64,000 bases of DNA, taken from the NCBI GenBank assembly GCA_020634565.1, contig JACKBN010000003.1, forward strand, positions 124,001-188,000. Reading direction: 5' to 3'. The notes under the pieces were generated by a model. It worked only from the letters and a program-made list of their open reading frames with translations. It was not told where the DNA came from and ran no database searches. Positions 1 through 8,116 of the stretch are shown here, piece by piece; the stretch's first letter is position 1; every line of letters starts with the position of its first letter. The DNA comes from Ardenticatenaceae bacterium (GTDB lineage: Bacteria > Chloroflexota > Anaerolineae > Promineifilales > Promineifilaceae). Position numbers and translations under genes: made by a program.

Positions 1-419
1 TCAATAGATAAAATATCATCTTCATACAGCTTGCCATCAGGTGCTTTGGCTGACCATCGCAGGGCTGAGCGAATTCTGGCAATCATCACCTGCTGATTGA
101 AAGGTTTAATGACGTAATCGTTCGCCCCTAAATTCAGGCCCCGTACAGTATCTTCATCAGTTACGTGTGCGGCCGTTAGGATAATAATGGGCACGACTGA
201 TTTTTCCCTTATCTGCCTGCATACTTCCCAACCGTCCACAATGGGCATATTCAAGTCGAGCACAATCAGATCCGGATTGTTTTCTTCGACCATTTTTAGC
301 CCAGCCAGGCCATTTTCTGCCAAAAAAGGCGTATACCCATGATTCAACAGTAAATGCTTCATCACGAGTAGCATTTCGCGGCTGTCATCTATTACCAGAA
401 TTTTCTCTTTATTCGGCAT
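1..419 (-). CDS. Response regulator, receiver domain (partial at left edge)
   Basis: The left edge cuts this gene; about 139 residues are visible. Residues ~5-120 form a complete CheY-like receiver: acidic pair D11/D12, phospho-acceptor D55 in LIVLDLNMP, the switch threonine in ILTAAH and the conserved lysine in VIKPF. The short tail after the receiver (YEDDILSID) resembles the start of an OmpR/PhoB winged-helix domain, so a DNA-binding output is inferred but not seen. The ATG at 419 places the acidic pair at the normal distance from the N-terminus. No kinase is adjacent on the visible side. The visible part carries no ACGGCCGT motif, unlike most genes here. The receiver is certain; the output domain and partner are not. 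Confidence 0.9.
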   Translation of the reverse strand, partial: MPNKEKILVIDDSREMLLVMKHLLLNHGYTPFLAENGLAGLKMVEENNPDLIVLDLNMPIVDGWEVCRQIREKSVVPIIILTAAHVTDEDTVRGLNLGANDYVIKPFNQQVMIARIRSALRWSAKAPDGKLYEDDILSI

Positions 420-920
420 TGCATTATTCCCATGTAACTGGTGTGTCATCAAGATACAGACTGTTTTTGGCTCGCTCTTTATAATTTGGCCAACCAAACA
501 GGAACTACAAGTTTACGTCTGTCACCAACTGACAACAAGTCTATTGAAATATTTGCCATTTTACTATATGGGGTACTATTTATTGAGGCAAGTGACCATT
601 ACTAAAGTCATATTGAACGGCCGAATTTTTACAATTCATTCGCCAGAGTTGGCAAAAGTGCCTTTTATGCCTGTGTTCAGGAACCAGAACGTTCGTAGAA
701 ACTAGTGACTGGTTAACAGGAGACGCCAACCAGCCTGACCCTCTTAAAAAATGGTGCTAGGTTGTCAGTGCTATTTCGACCAAAAAAGTAACGAATCTGT
801 CACAAATTAGCCATGAACAAACCGCAAATAATTGGCTCAGAATAAATTTTGGCACAGGTTTTGCGCCTTTACTCTGGATTGTAGCCTTTGCCAGGGAAAG
901 AATTAGGTAGGGTGGGGCAA

Positions 921-946
921 GAAACGTCAACCGCGGTTGACGTTTC
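921..946. repeat. 26-bp perfect palindrome upstream of aldo/keto reductase
   Basis: Perfect inverted repeat centred between 933 and 934. Its inner 16 bp, GTCAACCGCGGTTGAC (926-941), recur exactly at 1976-1991 inside the downstream gene. The right half contains a TTGAC that could be part of a -35 element, so an operator role for the 1026 gene is plausible. This is inference; no regulator is identified. Confidence 0.6.
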
Positions 947-956
947 ACGGGAAACA
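941..956 (+). promoter_or_regulatory. parS-like 16-mer (14 of 16 matches)
   Basis: CGTTTCACGGGAAACA matches the bacterial ParB-binding consensus TGTTTCACGTGAAACA at 14 of 16 positions, differing at positions 1 and 10. It overlaps the right arm of the 26-bp palindrome. Neither parA/parB nor an origin is visible here, so this may be coincidence. Confidence 0.25.
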
Positions 957-1025
957 TTTATGTAAAACAGTTGGCGATTTGCTCAGAACCATTTACGATT
1001 GGGCATACACTGAAATGGAGTTTTT

Positions 1026-2567
1026 ATGCGCATTCCGGGTAAGGCAACGGCCGTTGCCACACAATCCTATCACCAACAACAGCCAGAGATGGATACCACT
1101 ATCGTCGCTGGTGCTGAATGGCACATTAGCCAGGTAGGCTTTGGCAGCTACCGCGTTATTTTAGGCAACAAAACACACGAGCAAGCCCTGCGCCAGGCGC
1201 TGCAAAGCGGCATTAATCTCATTGATACCAGCAGTAATTATGGCGATGGCAATGCCGAACGGCTCATTGGCCGCGTACTGGCCGAGCTGATTGATGCCGG
1301 TGAACTAACGCGCGAGCAGGTGGTTGTGGTGTCTAAAGCGGGTTATCGGCAAGGGTTTAATTACACGTTGGCTCAGCAGCGCAAGCAGGAGGGACGGCCG
1401 TTTCCCAATCTGGTGAAGTATGCCGAAGGGCTTGACCACTGCATTCACCCCGAATTCCTGGAGGATCAGCTAGAACGCAGCCTGGAACGGTTGAACCTGG
1501 CAACGCTGGATGTCTTCCTCCTGCACAACCCCGAATATTACCTTAGCTGGGCACAACGGCGGCCTCTTCCTCTGGATGAAGCGCGCCACACCTACTACCA
1601 GCGTATCCGCCTGGCCTTTGAATTTTTAGAGCAGGCCGTGGCAGACGGCCGTATTCAAAGCTATGGCATCAGCTCCAACACCTTCCCGGAACCGGCCCGC
1701 AGCTATACCTTCACCGAGCTGGCTCGCGTCTGGGAAATTGCCCAGAAGATCAATCCAAATCACCACTTTCGTTGGGTCCAACTGCCCATGAATTTGCTGG
1801 AAACAGGGGCCGCCACCGAGAAAAACCAGCCCAATGGCCAGACTGTTTTGCAATTTACCACAGACCATCAGCTGTCCATTCTGGTAAATCGGCCGCTCAA
1901 CGCCATCGTGCAGGAATCTTTAACCCGCCTGGCCGAGGTACTGCCGCCCAGCTATCCAGCCACCCCAGAGGACGTGTCAACCGCGGTTGACAGTTGCGTG
2001 GAGCTAGAATCGCAGTTTGCCAGTCAGCATTTGCCAGAGTTAAATCTGGATGATGAAACCCGTCAGCAGCTTATTGAGTATCTGGCAGTAGGGCGTATGC
2101 TGGAGGGAAACTGGGGTGGCTTTGGCACTTTTCAGAACTGGCAGGATGTAAGGGCTCGTTTTATTTTGCCCCGCACGCAAACGGCCGTGGAATTCCTCTC
2201 CAACCAGCCAAATTTGCCCGCTGAAGCGGCTTCTTGGCTGGATGAGTACGTTGAGGCAGCCAATATTGCCCTGGCGGCGCTAAGCGCGTTTTACCAGGAG
2301 CAGGCGGCTAAACGAACCGGTCGCATCCAGGCAACGGCCGTTGCCGCCGATTCTGATTGGCAGGCAAAAACGTTGAGCCAGACGGCCGTACGCGCCTTGC
2401 GCAGCAGCCAGGGGGTCAGCGCCGTGTTGGTTGGTATGCGCCACCAGCAGTATGTTCTGGATATTCTGGATGATTTGGCCCACCCCGTCTCCGTGAAAGA
2501 TCGTACCGATTCGTGGCAAAAAATGAAAGCAGAGAGCCAAATGAGTGGCTCTAAAATCAATTTGTGA
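1026..2567 (+). CDS. Aldo/keto reductase family protein
   Basis: Predicted NAD(P)H-dependent oxidoreductase of the aldo/keto reductase superfamily, probably cytosolic. The catalytic tetrad is visible: D67 and Y72 in LIDTSSNYGDG, K104 in VVSKAGY and H167 in LLHNPEYY. At 513 residues it is much longer than the usual 280-340. The extra length lies mainly in an insertion after about residue 170 and in a helical C-terminal region (roughly 330-430) before the final barrel segment, which ends ...SAVLVGMRHQQYV. The start at 1026 follows a GGAG five bases upstream; M22 is an alternative, since the first 20 residues look unconserved. A 16-bp palindrome is shared between the promoter region and codons near 1976-1991. 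Several ACGGCCGT sites lie in the gene. Substrate unknown. Confidence 0.88.
   Translation: MRIPGKATAVATQSYHQQQPEMDTTIVAGAEWHISQVGFGSYRVILGNKTHEQALRQALQSGINLIDTSSNYGDGNAERLIGRVLAELIDAGELTREQVVVVSKAGYRQGFNYTLAQQRKQEGRPFPNLVKYAEGLDHCIHPEFLEDQLERSLERLNLATLDVFLLHNPEYYLSWAQRRPLPLDEARHTYYQRIRLAFEFLEQAVADGRIQSYGISSNTFPEPARSYTFTELARVWEIAQKINPNHHFRWVQLPMNLLETGAATEKNQPNGQTVLQFTTDHQLSILVNRPLNAIVQESLTRLAEVLPPSYPATPEDVSTAVDSCVELESQFASQHLPELNLDDETRQQLIEYLAVGRMLEGNWGGFGTFQNWQDVRARFILPRTQTAVEFLSNQPNLPAEAASWLDEYVEAANIALAALSAFYQEQAAKRTGRIQATAVAADSDWQAKTLSQTAVRALRSSQGVSAVLVGMRHQQYVLDILDDLAHPVSVKDRTDSWQKMKAESQMSGSKINL
1975..1992. repeat. Second copy of the GTCAACCGCGGTTGAC palindrome, intragenic
   Basis: 18-bp perfect palindrome inside the aldo/keto reductase gene. 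Its 16-bp core is identical to the one in the upstream region (926-941), about 1.05 kb away. The pair could allow DNA looping by a repressor (inference). Confidence 0.5.
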
Positions 2568-2623
2568 CCTCTCACCCAAAGGCGTGTCAAACGCAGTGAG
2601 AACCAAAAGCAAGGAGCAAAACG

Positions 2624-2824
2624 ATGGATGAATTAGTGAAAATGGTATCAGAACGGACAGGTTTGCCAGCTGACCAGGCACGGAAAGCAGCCGAAGCGGT
2701 TTTAGAGTTTCTTAAAGCCAAATTGCCCGCACCTTTGGCCGGTCAACTGGATAATCTAATTGATAACCCCAACACGATGAATCAGGCATCTGATTTGCTG
2801 GGCAACTTATTTGGGAAGAAGTAA
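2624..2824 (+). CDS. Small helical protein, 66 aa, function unknown
   Basis: Short acidic-to-neutral protein preceded by an AAGGAG Shine-Dalgarno sequence at good spacing, 57 bp after the aldo/keto reductase stop, and followed by a clear intrinsic terminator, so it is probably expressed. The sequence predicts two or three amphipathic helices with an LPAPLAGQLDNL segment, reminiscent of the repeat unit in DUF2267-type proteins. That resemblance is weak and the role is unknown. It may be co-transcribed with the reductase. Confidence 0.7.
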   Translation: MDELVKMVSERTGLPADQARKAAEAVLEFLKAKLPAPLAGQLDNLIDNPNTMNQASDLLGNLFGKK

Positions 2825-2862
2825 GTTTCCAGCTTGTTCTGCAGCTGAGGGAAGGAAGAAGG

Positions 2863-2903
2863 AAAACCGCCAGGTCGCTTGTAGCAACCTGGCGGTTTTT
2901 GAT
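2863..2903 (+). terminator. Intrinsic terminator after the 66-aa gene
   Basis: Twelve-bp stem (AAACCGCCAGGT at 2864-2875 with ACCTGGCGGTTT at 2887-2898) followed by a T-rich run. It ends the 1026-2824 transcription unit and may also serve the convergent DUF6504 gene. Confidence 0.9.
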
Positions 2904-2919
2904 TTTTGCACGCTACTCT

Positions 2920-3279
2920 TTAATTATCGGGCAAGATTTCGCGATTGAGAAACCAGCTCCCCAACCGCTGCGCCTGTCCTTTGGGGGCGCGGTCGTAGTA
3001 AATTTCAAAGAGACGGCCGTTGGCCACCTGCACCCGAAAATAATACCGTCCGACACCCCAAGAGCCTCGTTTAGCCGCTTTTTTCAGATTTTCAGGCCGC
3101 ATATTGTTGGCCATCCGTCCGCGACGGCCGTAATCACGCCACTCCAGCAAATTCGCCACAATCGCAAACGTCTCATCCTGCCAGATAAAACGCGCCGGGC
3201 ACGATGGCTGCTTGGCAAACAGCGGCGGTTGGTCAAATTCCACCGTAATGGGTTCACCGATAAAGCGGGTTGGGGTCAT
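2920..3279 (-). CDS. DUF6504 family protein
   Basis: 119-residue protein with the layout I associate with DUF6504: an N-terminal TPTRFIGEPI, a WxxxxFAIVANLLEWRDYGRRGR centre and RGSWGVGRYYFRV followed by FEIYYDRAP. The family is uncharacterised; members are small, basic and rich in aromatic residues. The start codon overlaps the stop of the upstream lipoprotein gene by one base (TGATG), so the two are translationally coupled. No signal peptide or membrane segment, so probably cytoplasmic. Family assignment is from memory of the motif pattern. Confidence 0.8.
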   Translation of the reverse strand: MTPTRFIGEPITVEFDQPPLFAKQPSCPARFIWQDETFAIVANLLEWRDYGRRGRMANNMRPENLKKAAKRGSWGVGRYYFRVQVANGRLFEIYYDRAPKGQAQRLGSWFLNREILPDN

Positions 3280-4286
3280 CAGGGCGTCCAGCTTAGGGAA
3301 TCGGAAGCCTGCGTTTCCAGCAGCAAGCGCACGCCGCTGCCATCCAGCTGCATGAGGTAGATGCCAGATTTGGTGCTAAAGGCGATGGAACGGCCGTCTG
3401 GCGACAGCACCCCATATTGCCCTACCCGAGCTTCTTCCGTGATGGCTTCTGGCTCACCACCGCTCACCGACAGTCGCCACCACTGCGAAGGCAAATCATG
3501 AGCCGCAGCCACTTCGATGCCCAGCAAGCGCTCCCACCAGGTGGCGGAACTGGTCTGTGGCGACACCGCCGAAAAATAGAGCCACTGCCCGTCGGCCGAG
3601 AAAAATGGGGCGTCCAGCGTCAAAAACCGGTCACGCGGCACCAAAATAGTGGGATTGCTGCCATCAGCATCGGCCAAAATCAGCTCCGCCACCAGTGAAT
3701 CCGGATCAATGTGTACGTACGCCAGGGAACGGCCGTCTGGCGAAACACGTGGCCAAATCCCATCCTCAGCCACCATTGTCACCTCACCAGAAGCCAAATC
3801 AAGCCGCTCTAGGCTGGTTGAGAAGGTAAATGTCTCCTCATCCAGCGGGCGAACGTGGGAAAAGTAAAGCTGTGTACCATCGGGTGACCAGGTGGGATTG
3901 AAAAACAGTTCCTGCTCAACTGAGCGCTCAAGCAGTATTCGGGGTTCGCTACGGCCGTCTGCCAGCAGCAAATACAAACTGCTGTAGCCAAACTGAATTT
4001 CATTTTCACCTGGGGAAGGCGCGTAGGTTAGGGCAATTTGGCTGCCATCGGGGGAAGCTGCCATGTGGCTAATCCAGGCGTTCGTCGGCACTTCAAACAA
4101 CGGCGCCACACTGTCTGTGGCGATGTCATAACGCATCAATGCCTGGCGACGAGGCTCCTGCAAGATGTAGAACAAGGAACCACCGTCAAATTCGCCTTGT
4201 GGGGCAACGGCCGTTTCTCCACCATCACCACAAGCTACCAAAAACCAGATTAAACAGGTTGCAAGCAAAAATTGAATCGTGCGCAT
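3279..4286 (-). CDS. TolB-like beta-propeller lipoprotein
   Basis: Predicted lipoprotein of 335 residues. I chose the ATG at 4286 because it begins a typical signal peptide, MRTIQFLLATCLIWFLVACG, with lipobox LVAC; an upstream in-frame start would place 24 hydrophilic residues in front. The mature part contains at least four PD40/WD40-like blades of the form SPDGxxxA or SPDGTQLYF (DGSQIALTYA, DGTQLYFSHV, DGRSLAYVHI, DGQWLYFSAV, DGRSIAFSTK), as in TolB-type propellers. Its likely role is an extracytoplasmic scaffold or ligand binder. It is translationally coupled to the DUF6504 gene. Enzymatic function cannot be read from the sequence. Confidence 0.85.
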   Translation of the reverse strand: MRTIQFLLATCLIWFLVACGDGGETAVAPQGEFDGGSLFYILQEPRRQALMRYDIATDSVAPLFEVPTNAWISHMAASPDGSQIALTYAPSPGENEIQFGYSSLYLLLADGRSEPRILLERSVEQELFFNPTWSPDGTQLYFSHVRPLDEETFTFSTSLERLDLASGEVTMVAEDGIWPRVSPDGRSLAYVHIDPDSLVAELILADADGSNPTILVPRDRFLTLDAPFFSADGQWLYFSAVSPQTSSATWWERLLGIEVAAAHDLPSQWWRLSVSGGEPEAITEEARVGQYGVLSPDGRSIAFSTKSGIYLMQLDGSGVRLLLETQASDSLSWTP

Positions 4287-4439
4287 GGCGCAATTGTACC
4301 CATTTTCGAGCATTTCCCGACAATGAGTTAGGCAAAAACCAAAAAGGATTTTGAACAAAACAAGCGCGAAATTGGTTTTTGCCTGAGCAAATTACCGAGA
4401 AATCACTTTTCGGTTTCCAGATAACTTTCTATGATTTGC

Positions 4440-5660
4440 TTAATCGCGCAGTTGAAGGGGAAGTTGGAAAGACGGCCGTTTGCCATCCAACAGCACGTAG
4501 GGGGCCAACCGCTTGGTGGCAATACCCAGCTGGCGCAAATGATTCAGCTCACTCAGGCGACCCTGCCGTCGGGCCTGCAAAATCGTGCGGCTGCCCTTGG
4601 GGCCAATACCCGGCACCCGCAGCAGTTCCTGAGGCGCCGCCCGGTTCAATTCCACCGGATCGTGCTGCAAATTGGCCTGCGCCCAGGCCAGCTTGGGATC
4701 AATATTCAGCGGCAAATTGCCCTGCTGGTCAAAGGGCATCTCTTCCAGGTCAAAATTGTAGTCGCGGAAGAGGAAAAAGGTCTGGTACAGGCGCACCTTA
4801 CGCAGTGGGTCAGTGGCTGGCTGGTTTTCCAGCGGTGTGTTTTCGATGGGGCTAAAAGGGGAAAAGTAAGCGCGCTTCACGCGCAGTTGTTTGGTCACAA
4901 ACTCGGTGGTGGACAGGATTTCCACATCCGATTCGCCGACAGCGCCGACTACAAATTGGGTAACGGTGGAGGGCCAACGGCCGTTCCAGCCCAGATGCGC
5001 CGGTTCTTCCTGCCGAATTTGCTCGATGACTTGCAACGGCCGTAACAACTCTTCAAAAAACACCTTTTTGGGAGCCAACAGCGCCAGACGTTTGTCATTG
5101 GGCGCTTCCAGGTTCACCGAAAGCCGGTCAGCCAGCGTCATCGCCTGCCGCAGCTGATCTTTTTCAGCGCCTGGCATCACCTTCAGGTGTAAAAACCCTT
5201 TGAATTGGTACTTTTTGCGTAGAATTTCGGCCGTTTCCAGCAAACGATCCTGCGTAGCCACGCTGCCCTTAATGATGCCCGAACTGAGAAACAGCCCCTC
5301 AACCAGCCCTGCGCGGTAGAGCTGCATAAACGCTTTCACCATTTCCTCCGGCTGAAAGGTGTGCCGCCGGTAATTACGCCCGGCACGGAACGGACAGTAG
5401 TTGCAGTTCCGTTCACAAGCCGAAGTCAGCAGCGTCTTGAGCATCGGCATCGTTTTGCCACCGGGCATCACGGCATGGCTAATACCCAGCGCTTGCTGTT
5501 TGGCCGCCGCATGATTGGGCCGAGAGGGTGTCGAATTGCGTGGTGTTACTACCTGACCACAGGGCGCCACCTCTGGAGACGGCCGTACATTCGTTTCCTC
5601 CGCCGGCTCCAGATGCATATTCACAGCAATATCTTGTAGCTTTACCATTGCATCGGACAT
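4440..5660 (-). CDS. Radical SAM protein with C-terminal helix-hairpin-helix (putative DNA modification/repair type)
   Basis: 406-residue radical SAM enzyme. The cluster-binding motif is C82-x3-C86-x2-C89 (ACERNCNYCPF), preceded by MLKTLLTS and followed by a TIM-barrel-like region with GLFLSSGI and LHLKVMPG. The C-terminus (about residues 345-395) carries helix-hairpin-helix elements (APQELLRVPGIGPKGSRTIL), a DNA-binding fold. This architecture matches the family annotated as putative DNA modification/repair radical SAM protein (TIGR03916), which usually neighbours a uracil-DNA-glycosylase-like partner; none is visible here. The first ~55 residues look disordered. Substrate unknown; DNA or a nucleobase is the family-based expectation. 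Confidence 0.85.
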   Translation of the reverse strand: MSDAMVKLQDIAVNMHLEPAEETNVRPSPEVAPCGQVVTPRNSTPSRPNHAAAKQQALGISHAVMPGGKTMPMLKTLLTSACERNCNYCPFRAGRNYRRHTFQPEEMVKAFMQLYRAGLVEGLFLSSGIIKGSVATQDRLLETAEILRKKYQFKGFLHLKVMPGAEKDQLRQAMTLADRLSVNLEAPNDKRLALLAPKKVFFEELLRPLQVIEQIRQEEPAHLGWNGRWPSTVTQFVVGAVGESDVEILSTTEFVTKQLRVKRAYFSPFSPIENTPLENQPATDPLRKVRLYQTFFLFRDYNFDLEEMPFDQQGNLPLNIDPKLAWAQANLQHDPVELNRAAPQELLRVPGIGPKGSRTILQARRQGRLSELNHLRQLGIATKRLAPYVLLDGKRPSFQLPLQLRD

Positions 5661-5926
5661 GGCATCAATTATAGAACAATTGTTCGCAACTCACAAGAGG
5701 TAAGTTCGTAAAGTAAGTCGAACAAATTGCTGCAAAAACGTTACTTTACAGGCGGCAACGACACCTTAGTAGCGTGAAAGATCCGTATATTTTTATGACT
5801 TATAAATAAGTTAAGCATCAAAAATGTAAATGAGAATACAAAGGCCCAGCCAAAACCGGGGTACAGTGCAGCCAAATTATGACACGCCGGGGCAGAGGGG
5901 GCCTTTCCGGTAAAGGTAGATTAGAT

Positions 5927-6550
5927 ATGATGCGTATACAACGAGAGACCAACGGCCGTCGGCAAGCAATGCCGCGTTCGCAAACAGGGCCGTTTTTGAA
6001 TAGATTAATTGAGGCCAAAGCACAGTTGGTAACGGCCGTATTGTCAGGCAAAAGTAGCTATGTTCAGGGTGAAGATGCCCCGCTGCGCTATCGTCTGTTA
6101 ACAGATACCGCTTTGCGCCTGGCCGAACTCAATCAAACGGCCGCTTACTTTGATTTATCCGACCTGGGTTACCAGTATGATCAGGCGAAGTGGATGCACA
6201 ACTGCACCCGCCTGCTGGCCATCCAGCTTAACGTGCCGCTGCCCAGCACCGACTGGTGGGCAACCTATGGCGCAGAAGATCCGGCAGCCGGGTTTGTGCA
6301 ATATCTGGGCCAAAAGGTATTGCCACAGCTCAACCAGTCGATTTTGCTCTCTTTTGATGAGGCCGATCAGCTGCTTAAAGCACCGCTGGCTGCCGATTTT
6401 TGGCGCTTGCTCACACAAATTGAAGCGGCTCGGCTACAGCAACCTGCGTTTGAAAATTTAACTGTTGTTATGTGGGGAAAATCATCGTGGGAGAAGTTGG
6501 CTGGAGACGGCCGTTTCCCAGCTGAAGCCCTCAAACCGATTATTCTTTAG
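5927..6550 (+). CDS. AAA_35-like domain protein lacking the P-loop
   Basis: 207-residue protein resembling the N-terminal half of AAA_35 (AAA-like) proteins that are common in cyanobacteria and Chloroflexota. The LLEALKAG-like start (LIEAKAQLVTAVLSGKSSYV), the AAYFDLSDLG strand and a Walker B-like ILLSFDEADQLL are present. The segment that should hold the Walker A motif reads GEDAPLRYR, so ATP binding is probably lost. I prefer the ATG at 5927, after TAAAGGT; an earlier ATG at 5879 is possible. The 3' end overlaps the convergent isomerase gene by 11 bp. It could be a degenerate or regulatory domain; function unknown. Confidence 0.6.
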   Translation: MMRIQRETNGRRQAMPRSQTGPFLNRLIEAKAQLVTAVLSGKSSYVQGEDAPLRYRLLTDTALRLAELNQTAAYFDLSDLGYQYDQAKWMHNCTRLLAIQLNVPLPSTDWWATYGAEDPAAGFVQYLGQKVLPQLNQSILLSFDEADQLLKAPLAADFWRLLTQIEAARLQQPAFENLTVVMWGKSSWEKLAGDGRFPAEALKPIIL

Positions 6551-6995
6551 CGCGATAGACCGCTTCCAGCGTCTCAATCTGGCGCAGGCAGCGGTCATCC
6601 ACCTCATTTGGCTCGTAGGCCGTTCCAAACCAGACATCCAGAATCTCTTTCGCTTCCACCTCAGAAGTGCGACGAATGGAAAGGCAGAGCACATTCGCCT
6701 TATTCCAGAGGCGCGCCCCCCGAGCCGTTTCGGCATCATCACACAAAGCCGCCCGGATACCAGGCACCTTGTTTGCCGCCAGACTTACGCCGGTACCGGT
6801 CCAGCAAAAGAGGATGCCTTCGTCCGCTGCGCCGCTGGCCACAGCTTCAGCAACCTCACGCGCCACGGTGGGCCAATCTTGCGCCTCGGCCTGCAGCGGC
6901 CCAAAAAGCGAAACCGCATGGCCACGCTCTTTTACCAGCGTAACCACACGGTCAGTCAGGTGACATTTTTCGTCTGAACCAATTGCAATCTTCAT
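6540..6995 (-). CDS. RpiB/LacA/LacB family sugar-phosphate isomerase
   Basis: 151-residue protein with the Rossmann-like fold of ribose-5-phosphate isomerase B: N-terminal MKIAIGSD, a central GILFCWTGTGVSLAANKVPGI containing the family cysteine, and RLWNKANVLCLS. Two positions are unusual. The GSDHAG histidine is Glu (GSDEKC), and the histidine usually found in the AR-x-HN motif is Trp (ARLWN). The cysteine remains. These changes argue against a plain RpiB and for a relative acting on another sugar phosphate. It probably acts in the cytosol on an aldose/ketose phosphate pair. It overlaps the upstream-convergent AAA_35-like gene. Confidence 0.82.
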   Translation of the reverse strand: MKIAIGSDEKCHLTDRVVTLVKERGHAVSLFGPLQAEAQDWPTVAREVAEAVASGAADEGILFCWTGTGVSLAANKVPGIRAALCDDAETARGARLWNKANVLCLSIRRTSEVEAKEILDVWFGTAYEPNEVDDRCLRQIETLEAVYRAKE

Positions 6996-7071
6996 AAAAA
7001 CAATTTTTTATGAGTAACTCATAATTTATTTATTACGCTACTCGACTACGGAATTGAAAAGAAGCTGATTT

Positions 7072-7950
7072 TCAAGATATCGTGGGACGCACAGCAGTTG
7101 CTTTGCGATTCAGCCCGGTAAAAGACGGCCGTCCCACTTTACCGCTTTGGTGTGCCGCCGATGGATAAACCAGCGTGACTCCATTTTGCCCCAAAGTGTG
7201 AATTCTCTCAAGTTCCATCAAGCGCTGCATGTCTGCTTCGGAGAATTGGCTGACCACCTCCTGCAAACGGGCCAGCGAACGAGCTTCGTTTTCTGTTTTC
7301 ACGGCGCGCTCTTGGGCCGCTTCCAGCGCAGCCTTGACGTGACGAGGCATATCAATCGCGCCAATCATCACCCGGGAGAAAGAAAATCCAGCTTCGGACA
7401 GGCGACTGGTGAGCTGCTGCCGCACAGCCCGCTCCAAGCGACGCGTAGCACCTGGCTCACAAACCTGGTCAATGGTCATCTCGCCTAACACATGGCGCAC
7501 ACAGTTGTTCAGGTGTTTGGTAACGATGCTGTTGGCCTTTTTAGGCAAGTTGCGTGCCAGTTTGGGCCGCGCTGACGCTTTAATCTGGAATGGATCGATG
7601 TCAAAGTTCACGCTCCACTCCACGTCCAGGGCAATGCCGCCGCTGGTTTGTACCGCTAAGCAACGGCCGTTTGCCGAACCAGAGCCCGTAGGAATTGTAT
7701 GCGAAAACTGCTCCGTTAGCGGATTAACTGGATGTCGCCCACTGGGCACAAAACGGGCAAACGATTGCTGATGTTTATTAAACAATACACCCACTTCCAT
7801 CTCCGGAATGCGCACAAAACCATACTGGTTATATGCCACCAACCCAAAGAGAATGAGGAGGGAAACGGCCGTTGCCCACAAAATCAGCCCACCCCAAACA
7901 AACGCTGCTGCCAAACTACCTATTACCAAGATTGCCAATAATCGAAACAT
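7072..7950 (-). CDS. SPFH/band 7 domain membrane protein
   Basis: 292-residue membrane-anchored protein. The N-terminus has two closely spaced hydrophobic segments (about residues 2-20 and 22-42), followed by an SPFH/band 7 core starting near VRIPEMEVGVLFNKHQ and including the FDIDPFQIK, KANSIVTKHLNNCVR and MTIDQVCEP segments. A charged helical stretch (AALEAAQERAVKTENEARSLARLQEV) follows, as in stomatin/prohibitin relatives that oligomerise. Its likely role is a scaffold in the cytoplasmic membrane. It stands alone; the nearest genes are separated by more than 70 bp or divergent. Confidence 0.85.
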   Translation of the reverse strand: MFRLLAILVIGSLAAAFVWGGLILWATAVSLLILFGLVAYNQYGFVRIPEMEVGVLFNKHQQSFARFVPSGRHPVNPLTEQFSHTIPTGSGSANGRCLAVQTSGGIALDVEWSVNFDIDPFQIKASARPKLARNLPKKANSIVTKHLNNCVRHVLGEMTIDQVCEPGATRRLERAVRQQLTSRLSEAGFSFSRVMIGAIDMPRHVKAALEAAQERAVKTENEARSLARLQEVVSQFSEADMQRLMELERIHTLGQNGVTLVYPSAAHQSGKVGRPSFTGLNRKATAVRPTIS

Positions 7951-8037
7951 GATGCCACTCCCTTAAAAGATATTAGTGTATTTACCACACTTATTAACGA
8001 CAGTATAGTGTCTCTTGTACACTTTGTCAATACCCGC

Positions 8038-8067
8038 TTGCAAAACTGCTTTTTGCCACCCTATAAT
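8038..8067 (+). promoter_or_regulatory. Sigma70-type promoter for the 8117 gene
   Basis: TTGCAA (8038-8043) and TATAAT (8062-8067) separated by 18 bp, about 50 bp upstream of the chosen start at 8117. Confidence 0.6.
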
Positions 8068-8116
8068 CCACACTAAATCACTTCAATTTGGTCAATTCAC
8101 CGGCAAGGAGTCTGAC

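Larger units (their letters stand above)
420..1025. other. Intergenic region, about 600 bp
   Basis: No convincing gene on either strand; the short open frames lack ribosome-binding sites and recognisable sequence. The first 480 bp are AT-rich and unremarkable. The last 110 bp, in front of the aldo/keto reductase gene, hold two overlapping palindromes, listed separately. Confidence 0.6.

Noticed and set aside
757..957. 66-codon minus-strand frame in the 420-1025 gap
   Set aside because: Begins inside the palindrome region without a ribosome-binding site and has no recognisable features.
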